This document shows positions 7,739-14,719 of a DNA stretch of 39,030 nucleotides, piece by piece. The position numbers and the translations under genes are program-made. The number at the start of each line of letters is the position of its first letter. Position 1 is the first letter of the stretch. Source of the DNA: Candidatus Cloacimonadota bacterium (GTDB taxonomy: Bacteria; Cloacimonadota; Cloacimonadia; JGIOTU-2); NCBI GenBank assembly GCA_030613025.1, contig JAUWMT010000025.1, forward strand, positions 1-39,030, read 5' to 3'. The notes under the pieces were generated by a model. That model saw nothing but the letters and a program-made list of their open reading frames with translations. It had not been told where the DNA came from and did not search any database.

Positions 7739-8217
7739 CGCACCTAGGGTGCTAATATCCTGTTTGGTTTTCTCTTTTCCATGAGCTTACGCTCATTATT
7801 ACAAACATCTCGTTCCTAACGGAACTTATTAATAAATCGTACATTCATTTCATCCCTTTATTATGACCATTAAGTTCCTGATGGAACTTTTGAATAAATG
7901 ATTTATTCATTTCAACTAATAGGTAAACACCAGCGGTGTGTAATATTTGTAAGTAGTTGTTTTAGTATCTGGAAAATTTATAATAGCCGACTTACCATTC
8001 ACTTTAGCATCCTTCATATTTCGCACCTACGGCGCTAATATTATGATTGGTTTTTTGTTCCAAGAGCTTACGCTCCTTTTTACAAACATATCGTTCCTGA
8101 CGGAACTTTTAATCGACATTTCATTCATTTCCATTAACACCAGCGGTGTTTAATATTTATAACCGGATGCGTGAGCATCTGGTTTATGAAAAAAATATAC
8201 AAAGCGCCGTAGGTGCG
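7739..8217. repeat. Right mini-hairpin cluster
   Basis: Stem-loops in nearly the same order as the left cluster: 7740-7752 (GCACC-TAG-GGTGC), 7781-7796 (ATGAGC-TTAC-GCTCAT), 7812-7825 and 7874-7887 (GTTCC/GGAAC), 7927-7939 (ACACC-AGC-GGTGT), 8023-8035, GAGC-TTAC-GCTC around 8064-8075, 8092-8105 (GTTCC-TGAC-GGAAC), 8136-8150 (AACACC-AGC-GGTGTT), 8163-8182 (CCGGATGC-GTGA-GCATCTGG), 8204-8216 (GCGCC-GTA-GGTGC). 7777-7853 repeats 7021-7097 exactly (77 bases); 8022-8110 repeats 6820-6908 with two differences. This accounts for 7722-8243. Confidence 0.85.
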
Positions 8218-8243
8218 GTATGTTATTCGTTTCTGCATCTTTA

Positions 8244-10886
8244 TCAATCCAGATCAGAAACCCTTGAAACAGGACCCTTGAAAGTTACATCCTCAAATTC
8301 TCTAAAATGAGCCTTACCGCATTTAATCTTTTGAGTTTCACTTTCCCGCAATTGTTGACCTTCAGATTTTGTTTCTGCAACGAAATAAACTTTTGTTTCA
8401 TTCTTTTTTATTAAAGCCCAATCAGGATTATATTTGCCGATAGGTGTTTTTATATGAAACCAGAAAGGAAGTTTGAAATAAAACTCGATATCATCTCTCG
8501 TTTCACATTCTTTCGCAAACTCATACTCAACATTTGAATCGAGTGGAATTATGTTATCGTATATTGTTTTCTTATTATTTTTAACTTCGAATTTTAATCT
8601 ATCTAAATAAATATTAATTTCATCTTCTTCAAAAAGATGCATTTCGTATTCTTTATTCCCAATTTTTTCGTATTTAATCCCATCAATAATTAAATCATTC
8701 AAAACTTTATTTATCTTTTCTGCAACAAAATCCATGAAGAGTTGCGGATTGGTGAGAGAATCCGGTAAACGACTGGAATTTTTCAATATCTGTAAAATAG
8801 TAAAACGGGTTAAACCGGTTTTGTTCTGAATATAATTTAGAATATCTGGTATTGAAAAACTACTCTTAATATATATTTTCTTTGTACCTTTAAGGTCACC
8901 ATCGACGCCTTCATATTCATATTTCAGTAACTTTTTTGTGAATTTTATAAAAGTTTCAGTAATTTCAGGCATATCTTTAATTGCTTTAGATGCTTTATCA
9001 ACTAAATTGGAAGTTTGATAATTCACGCAATAGGTTGTCTTATATTTTATCCTTTTCCAGATTTCTTTGAAATTCTCATCGAGTTCAAAGCCTTTACGAT
9101 ATTCAACTTTTACTCTATCCTGTTTGTTCTTAATTCTACCTTTGAAAGAAACTCCGCAATCATCTTCGATCTCTTTTTGAAGCTGCTTGGCAAAATCTTC
9201 ATAACTCTCATTGGCAATCACGGTTAAGCGATTAATGTTATTATCAAATATTCTTTCACCTTCCTGATTTACCGAAAGTCTTAAACCTCTGCCGATTTCC
9301 TGTCTTTTCTTCAATTCGGATTTAGTTTCATTTAAAGTACAGATCTGAAAAACATTTGGATTATCCCAACCTTCCCTTAAAGCTGAATGACTGAAAATAA
9401 ATCTCAAAGGTTCATCTGAATCCAAAAGTTTCTCTTTTTCTTTCATTATTAATTTGAAAGTATCGATGTCCGCTTGAGATTTTGCTGCTTTTTGAGAATC
9501 TTTAAAATGACCCTTTTTATCCTGAGCAAAATAACCATTGTGAACTTCTTTTATGGAAAAAGGAATTAAATCTTTATATGCTGATTTCTCTGTATATTTA
9601 TTAAATATCTCCTCAAACCAAACTGCAAATTTGCCTTTCAATAAATTCCCCAATTCATCATACTTTCTGTAATTAGCAACTCGATCTATGAAAAAAAGCG
9701 AAAGAACTTTTATCCCTTTTTTCTGCAAAATTCTTTCTTTTTTGAAATGTTCCTCGATTGTTTTTTCAATCTGGAATTTCATTATTTCATCTGTTATTCC
9801 ACCACGAGATTCACCAACAAAAATATCATCTCCATTCGATAAAGAAATACATTCATTGGAAACATCTATTTCATTGATGATATAACCATTTTTGTAAATT
9901 TCCCGATAATTGGAAAGTTTAAAAAGGTCATCCCCAACTTTTACAGACACAGCTTTTTTGATAACTCCTTTATCTGTGTTTTGGATTATGCGGATTCTGG
10001 CAGAAGTTCGGGTTGCAGTTGAACTCACTATTTCCAAACTTATAAAAGCATCGTTAAAATCATTTTCCGAAACTACGGAATCCACTTCGATATGTTTTAC
10101 CAAACCGAGATCATAAGCCTGAACCGGGTTCAAGCTGTAAACCAAATTATAAAAATTTGTGTGCGTTGCTGAATAACGAAGAGTGCAGTAATAATTCAAA
10201 TTTTTGATCGCTTTCTTACGAATGGATGTTTCCATATTTTGCGGTTCATCCACAATTACTATCGGGTTTGTGTATTGAATGAATTCTATCGGTTTTTTAC
10301 CGGTCAGTTTATCATTCGGTTTATTGATTATATTTTCATCTTTGGCAAAGGAATCTATATTGATAACCAAAATTTGAATATTATTATTTGTAGCGAATGA
10401 ACGTAGATTGGAAACTTTCCTGGAATCATAAACTTCAAAATTTACAGGAGTTTTATCATATAGGTTTTGGAAATGTTCATGAGTGATTTGCAGATTTTTG
10501 ATCACACCTTCACGAATAGCAACACTCGGAACAACTATCACAAATTTCTTGAACCCATAATTTTTATTAAGTTCGTAAATGGTTCGCAGATAAACATAAG
10601 TTTTGCCGGTTCCTGTTTCCATCTCAACTGAAAAGTGCATTCCATCTAATTTTTTAGAGATCGGTTCTATTCCATTCTGCTTTTGAACAGATTGCAGATT
10701 TTTCAGGATTTGTTCATCATTCAAAACAATTCTATTACCAACGCCAGTTTCTGAAAATTGCAGACTTGTATCTAAAAATGTGAAATCCAATTCGCTTTGA
10801 TTTAACGGCTGTCCTTCAAATAAATCTACGATTGATTTTATTGCATCTAATTGGAAGGATTGATTTGGGTCAAATTGGAGGATCAT
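8244..10886 (-). CDS. res: Type III restriction enzyme, Res subunit
   Basis: An 880-aa superfamily 2 translocase/nuclease. FQLDAI at 11-16 and LFEGQP at 22-27 are the usual type III Res start. Walker A is TGTGKT at 91-96, motif II is DEPQ at 213-216, and the late helicase block SALREGWDNPNVFQI is followed by RQEIGRGLRL (motif VI). The C-terminal PD-(D/E)xK nuclease is visible as P821-D822 and E838-x-K840 (PDW, AETK). It cuts DNA when it meets unmethylated sites together with Mod. It is the last gene of a six-gene minus-strand operon, 8 bases after vsr, and about 3.8 kb from its mod partner, which is unusual because res normally follows mod directly. All key motifs are intact. Confidence 0.93.
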   Translation of the reverse strand: MILQFDPNQSFQLDAIKSIVDLFEGQPLNQSELDFTFLDTSLQFSETGVGNRIVLNDEQILKNLQSVQKQNGIEPISKKLDGMHFSVEMETGTGKTYVYLRTIYELNKNYGFKKFVIVVPSVAIREGVIKNLQITHEHFQNLYDKTPVNFEVYDSRKVSNLRSFATNNNIQILVINIDSFAKDENIINKPNDKLTGKKPIEFIQYTNPIVIVDEPQNMETSIRKKAIKNLNYYCTLRYSATHTNFYNLVYSLNPVQAYDLGLVKHIEVDSVVSENDFNDAFISLEIVSSTATRTSARIRIIQNTDKGVIKKAVSVKVGDDLFKLSNYREIYKNGYIINEIDVSNECISLSNGDDIFVGESRGGITDEIMKFQIEKTIEEHFKKERILQKKGIKVLSLFFIDRVANYRKYDELGNLLKGKFAVWFEEIFNKYTEKSAYKDLIPFSIKEVHNGYFAQDKKGHFKDSQKAAKSQADIDTFKLIMKEKEKLLDSDEPLRFIFSHSALREGWDNPNVFQICTLNETKSELKKRQEIGRGLRLSVNQEGERIFDNNINRLTVIANESYEDFAKQLQKEIEDDCGVSFKGRIKNKQDRVKVEYRKGFELDENFKEIWKRIKYKTTYCVNYQTSNLVDKASKAIKDMPEITETFIKFTKKLLKYEYEGVDGDLKGTKKIYIKSSFSIPDILNYIQNKTGLTRFTILQILKNSSRLPDSLTNPQLFMDFVAEKINKVLNDLIIDGIKYEKIGNKEYEMHLFEEDEINIYLDRLKFEVKNNKKTIYDNIIPLDSNVEYEFAKECETRDDIEFYFKLPFWFHIKTPIGKYNPDWALIKKNETKVYFVAETKSEGQQLRESETQKIKCGKAHFREFEDVTFKGPVSRVSDLD

Positions 10887-10894
10887 ATCATTAC

Positions 10895-11308
10895 CTAAAT
10901 AACTAAAAAAGATTTAATCTTTTGTTGTAAATATTCTGTGTTTTTTGTTTTGATTTCACATTGCCAGACTACTAAAACACTCCATCCAAGTTCTTTAAAT
11001 TTATCATAATTTTTCTTATCTCTTTTTACATTTCCCAAAATCTTTTTTTCCCAGAATTCTTTATTTGTTTCCGGTAATTTACCTCGTTTACAAATGTGAT
11101 GATGCCAAAAACATCCGTTAATAAAAATGACTTTTTTATATTTTGGGAACACTAAATCGGGTTTCCCGGGTAAATCATTACTATGTAAACGATAACGATA
11201 GCCCAATGAAAAGATTAATTTTCGAATAAACAACTCTTGCTTTGAATTCTTAGGTCCAATTTTTTTCATTATATCGGAACGTTTATTTGAATTAAAAATA
11301 TCAGTCAT
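10895..11308 (-). CDS. vsr: Very short patch repair endonuclease Vsr
   Basis: A 137-aa Vsr nickase, full length for the family. The opening MTDIFNSNKRSDIM is the usual signature; catalytic D51 lies in GKPDLVF and H69 in GCFWHHH, at the same positions as in E. coli Vsr. It nicks beside T:G mismatches that arise when 5-methylcytosine deaminates. The gene starts inside the end of the C5 methylase (8-base overlap, 11301-11308), the classical pairing, so the protein should serve the mutagenic cost of that methylase. Translational coupling is likely. Confidence 0.95.
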   Translation of the reverse strand: MTDIFNSNKRSDIMKKIGPKNSKQELFIRKLIFSLGYRYRLHSNDLPGKPDLVFPKYKKVIFINGCFWHHHICKRGKLPETNKEFWEKKILGNVKRDKKNYDKFKELGWSVLVVWQCEIKTKNTEYLQQKIKSFLVI

Positions 11309-12341
11309 TTAGATAAACTTTCAAATGATTATAAATATTTTTTGATTGTATTTCGCTAAATTTTGGAGGTAAAGCATTACCAATCATAAGTGCTAATGAT
11401 GTTTTTGATATATCAGTTGGAAACTTATAATTTCTTGGAAAAGTTTGTAATAATGCAGCTTCTCGCGCTGAAATACAACGATTTTCTTCCGGATGCAGAA
11501 ATCGACCTTTTGAAGGATTTAAACATCCACCGGTGATTGTTGAAGATTCTTTATCCCATCTTAAACGACCGTAAATATCATTGAAACCTACATTATTCTT
11601 CTTGTGACACTCAAGTATATATCGTTTTGGTAAATCCTTTCTACTGCCGCCATCTTGAGGAATTCTTTTTATAATATTTTGGATTCTCTTTGTATGGTGA
11701 GCTACAATCTTATGAATCGGATCTTCAGTTTGATTTATAGATTCTAATGAACCTATCGCATCTCTCACCGTAATAATTTCATCATTTCCATTAGATACTG
11801 TTATTTCCCCTAATTTAGAACCTAGTAATACAAGGCGTTTTCTTCTTTGCGGAACTTTATAATTTTTTACATTTACTACCTTATAATCTATATGGTATCC
11901 TAATTTAATAAGTTCTTTAACAAGTTTTTTAAAAAGATAATAATTTATAATTCCCGGAACATTTTCAAGCATAATTGCTAAAGGATTTAATTCTTTTACA
12001 TACTTTAAAAAATCAATAATTAATTTATTTCTTTCATCGGGACTGCTATACTTTTTATTTCTTCTTCTAATCGAAGAAAAACCCTGGCAAGGTGGACAAC
12101 CTGCAAGTAAATGAAGTTGTGTTCCATTAAGTTTGTTTTTTAATTCTCTCAAAACAGAAATATCTCTAATATCCTTAACGATCAAATTAGTTTCAGGATG
12201 ATTTAATGCATAGCATTTTGCAGCATCTTTATCAATCTCAACTGCAGCAATTACTTTAAAACCAGCTTGTTTTAATCCTTCTGTTAAACCACCACATCCG
12301 GAGAAAAGGTCGATTGCATTTAACGTATGATTTTTATTCAT
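11301..12341 (-). CDS. dcm: C5-cytosine DNA methyltransferase
   Basis: A 346-aa C5 methylase with all main motifs in order: I (DLFSGCGGL, 11-19), IV with catalytic C85 (GCPPCQGFSS), VI (ENVPG, E126), VIII (QRRKRL), then a short target-recognition region, and IX/X (ARLLQTFP-like REAALLQTFP and MIGNALPP). Length suits Dcm/Vsr-associated enzymes. It starts 14 bases after the GHKL ATPase gene and overlaps vsr. No cognate C5-specific restriction nuclease of conventional type is seen nearby; the GHKL protein may be the partner. Target sequence cannot be read from the protein; the symbol denotes the family, not CCWGG specificity. Confidence 0.93.
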   Translation of the reverse strand: MNKNHTLNAIDLFSGCGGLTEGLKQAGFKVIAAVEIDKDAAKCYALNHPETNLIVKDIRDISVLRELKNKLNGTQLHLLAGCPPCQGFSSIRRRNKKYSSPDERNKLIIDFLKYVKELNPLAIMLENVPGIINYYLFKKLVKELIKLGYHIDYKVVNVKNYKVPQRRKRLVLLGSKLGEITVSNGNDEIITVRDAIGSLESINQTEDPIHKIVAHHTKRIQNIIKRIPQDGGSRKDLPKRYILECHKKNNVGFNDIYGRLRWDKESSTITGGCLNPSKGRFLHPEENRCISAREAALLQTFPRNYKFPTDISKTSLALMIGNALPPKFSEIQSKNIYNHLKVYLND

Positions 12342-12355
12342 CTATTTCTCTTTTG

Positions 12356-13996
12356 CTAAATACCGGAAGATGCGTTCACCTTAGCATTATCCATTCGAGT
12401 TATTAAATATGAAACCAAACTCAAAATATTCAAACAATCAAGTTCAGTAAACAAAGCAGGGACATTGGTGTCAATTGGTCCGTGTGATATGGGGTTCCTA
12501 AAGCCCGTTACTACTCCTCTGGATAAATGACCTTGCCCTTCCTGAATGTTTTTCAAAGATTCTGTGTCTAAGTCATTTAATTGGATCTCTGGGATGGTAT
12601 CAAATGGGCTACTCCCGAATATTCTATTGACTAAATCTCTCCCGTCCTCTCTTCTGTCTGTCAGTTTTCTGATTATCTCGCAATATATCTGAACTCCTTG
12701 GCTTGCAGCATCCCCGTACTGCTTATGCTCGTAATATGATTTAATTCTTTCTCTTAGGTCATTGTGCAAATGTCGCCAATGAAGAAGAGGGTACTCTGGG
12801 ATTATGTCGTGAAGAGCTTTGATTACAGGAGTGTATTTTTCAAGCGCATCTTCTCCGCCCAATGTTGCTATAATTCGTTTGGTGTTTTCTTTTACGTCAT
12901 CCGGTAAAGTATTTGTCCAATTTTCTGTATCAATACCTGTCTTTTCCTTTAAATCAGCAGCTTTTTTTTCTTTTCTTCTCTCTCGCCAATCTGCATTAAC
13001 TTGTGAAACTATTCCGGAAAGAAATTTTCTTAATTTGGCCATATCGGGATGTTCCCAGTCTATGGATTGACGATTCGTTGATATAACATCATCATCTAAG
13101 AGATCTATAAAATCTACATTTATCCAGCCAGTAAGGTATTGGAAAAAGTGGCTTGAGGTGCTACTGGAAAAAAATTCTGGAGCGTTTACAAGTTTTCCTC
13201 TCGAAAAAAGAGTAATTCCTCTTAAACCGGAATAAGGTGTAATTGGTTTTTCCGAAGTTATTAGATGACCGTTTATTTTCTCGTGATATTCAGATTCTGA
13301 AGGTACCAAAAATGTGGATTCAAGATTCCACTCAAATTCTTTATTAAGTAGACCGTACTTTCTTTTATTATCTATTGAGATTATGTCTCCTGAGGGTGAT
13401 TCAAGCACCAAATTAAAATTTTTAGCAAAAATAAATATTCGAGACAAACTGTCTGCTAACCCATTAAAATCAAATGGCGTTTTTCTTTTTAGCCCTGTCA
13501 TAGTAATAACCGTACCATCAGCATCACTTGTATCAGTGTTAATACTATTTGCCCTAGGTCGATAACTACCTTTAGCTGTCATTAAATCATCCCAGTCTAA
13601 TACAAATTCATTTTGTTTTCCAGATTGCCTTGTTGAAATAGTAATTGTTTTGGCAAGTCCAAACAGAGCAAGTTTCCCAAGGCCTTTTTTACCTGTAGGC
13701 AAGCGATTATATTTTTTTGAAGGCTTGTCCCCTTCATCATCACGCCTATTTCTACCAATTACTAGAAATTTGCTATTGATTTCATCATGTGGGATTCCTG
13801 TTCCATCATCTTCAATCCGTATCTCTTTTGGAATTCCATTTTCTTCAGTCAAAACAATGGTGACATTATTTGCATCGGCATCATATGCATTTGAAATAAT
13901 TTCCGCTAATGCGGGTGCAAGCCTGGAATACATTCTTACACCAAGATGCTTGATTGTTTGAGGGTCAAACCTCATTTCAAATGGTGACTCAGTCAT
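12356..13996 (-). CDS. GHKL (HSP90/MORC-like) ATPase with C-terminal TIGR02391/Ymh-like domain
   Basis: A 546-aa protein. The GHKL ATP-binding fold occupies about residues 1-220: N-box EIISNAYDADA (E32, N36), G1 box DDGTGI (63-68), and G2 box GKKGLGKLALFG (102-113). The middle is MORC/MutL-like with a lysine/arginine-rich segment near 340-350. Residues ~410-540 match the pattern of the Hypoth_Ymh (TIGR02391) domain, ending RGVVTGFRNPISHGP, which resembles HEPN-type RN(x)xxxH motifs. GHKL ATPases of this type are known companions of restriction systems, where they may act as DNA clamps. It lies between the HEPN-like ORF and the C5 methylase, 14 bases from the latter, with GGATAT upstream of ATG. 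Domain call good, mechanism inferred. Confidence 0.82.
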   Translation of the reverse strand: MTESPFEMRFDPQTIKHLGVRMYSRLAPALAEIISNAYDADANNVTIVLTEENGIPKEIRIEDDGTGIPHDEINSKFLVIGRNRRDDEGDKPSKKYNRLPTGKKGLGKLALFGLAKTITISTRQSGKQNEFVLDWDDLMTAKGSYRPRANSINTDTSDADGTVITMTGLKRKTPFDFNGLADSLSRIFIFAKNFNLVLESPSGDIISIDNKRKYGLLNKEFEWNLESTFLVPSESEYHEKINGHLITSEKPITPYSGLRGITLFSRGKLVNAPEFFSSSTSSHFFQYLTGWINVDFIDLLDDDVISTNRQSIDWEHPDMAKLRKFLSGIVSQVNADWRERRKEKKAADLKEKTGIDTENWTNTLPDDVKENTKRIIATLGGEDALEKYTPVIKALHDIIPEYPLLHWRHLHNDLRERIKSYYEHKQYGDAASQGVQIYCEIIRKLTDRREDGRDLVNRIFGSSPFDTIPEIQLNDLDTESLKNIQEGQGHLSRGVVTGFRNPISHGPIDTNVPALFTELDCLNILSLVSYLITRMDNAKVNASSGI

Positions 13997-14038
13997 TTTT
14001 ATATCCTTTTACTAAGTTAAATTCTATCTCAGAATCTT

Positions 14039-14134
14039 TCAAATATCATCAGGTTCTTGAAAATATTTATTAAGATACATTTTAAACAAATGATTTATTT
14101 CACAGCCAGTTACATTTCGTCGTAAAACAGCCCA
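14039..14134 (-). other. In-frame open extension after TGA of the HEPN-like gene
   Basis: Directly after the TGA at 14135-14137 the frame continues for 31 codons, beginning WAVLRRNVTGCEINHLFKMY, to a second TGA at 14039-14041. There is no start codon near its beginning apart from an internal ATG. It may be the true C-terminus of the protein lost through a nonsense mutation, or chance in AT-rich DNA. Confidence 0.3.
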
Positions 14135-14719
14135 TCATTTAGGCAATTCTTCTTTATTGCCATTTATTTTAGTCCAATTTGAAGGAAACCCCAATTCGGT
14201 CTCAGCTTCAGAAATAGTTTTATTTAGCATTTTAAAATTGTTTTGTGTATAATACCATTTAGCGCTTAGAGTAAGTTTAAACTCTTGATAACAATCAAGA
14301 ATTAGTTGTAGCAATTCAATAAAATATTTGTTACAGATAATAAATACATCATCATTAAATTGAATGTCTTTAATTGTACCAAAATACCATGATATTTTAC
14401 CATTTTTCATGTCTCCACGTTTAATAAAATATTGTCCTTCATGTATAGACAAACGCCTATATTCATTAAAAAAACGAAAAAAAATATTCTTTTTCATATA
14501 CTCTTGTTTTTCATTATACCAAACATGAAACCTCTCGGAGTTATGTAAAACATATTGAAGTGCAAAAGTAATATTTCTACACGATGAGACAAAGGCATTT
14601 ACTAAACTGTTGATAATCAAAACATCAACTTTACTATTTTTTATTTCATTAAGGAAATAATCACTTTCGGCAACCTTCATATCGATTAATTGTGCACTTT
14701 TATAACTCACTATTTTCAC
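14135..14719 (-). CDS. HEPN-like hypothetical protein in the R-M operon
   Basis: A 194-aa mostly helical protein that I do not recognise by name. NAFVSSCRNITFALQYVL (41-58), then WYNEKQEYMKK, FFNEYRRLSIHEG (83-95) resembles small HEPN-like proteins of defence loci; R88-x4-H93 fits the HEPN RNase motif, although the usual Asn/Asp after Arg is Arg here. It starts with GTG overlapping the mod stop by 4 bases (GTGA, 14716-14719), so it is translationally coupled to mod. After its TGA (14135-14137) the same frame stays open for 31 codons to 14039. A role as RNA-targeting toxin or abortive module is inference. Confidence 0.6.
   Translation of the reverse strand: MKIVSYKSAQLIDMKVAESDYFLNEIKNSKVDVLIINSLVNAFVSSCRNITFALQYVLHNSERFHVWYNEKQEYMKKNIFFRFFNEYRRLSIHEGQYFIKRGDMKNGKISWYFGTIKDIQFNDDVFIICNKYFIELLQLILDCYQEFKLTLSAKWYYTQNNFKMLNKTISEAETELGFPSNWTKINGNKEELPK

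Larger units (their letters stand above)
6820..8217. mobile_element. RAYT with flanking REP-like hairpin clusters
   Basis: A REP-associated tyrosine transposase gene (7269-7721) is flanked by two hairpin clusters. The outermost sequences are exact inverted copies: CGCACCTACGGCGCT at 6820-6834 and AGCGCCGTAGGTGCG at 8203-8217. Near copies also bound the inner edges of the clusters, at 7249-7263 and 7739-7753. The arrangement suggests a transposase living within its own target or substrate repeats. The res stop codon is only 26 bases beyond the right end. Confidence 0.75.

Noticed and set aside
6820-8217. CRISPR-like array
   Set aside because: The repeated hairpins vary in sequence and spacing, there are no unique spacers of constant length and no cas genes; they fit REP-type repeats around a RAYT.
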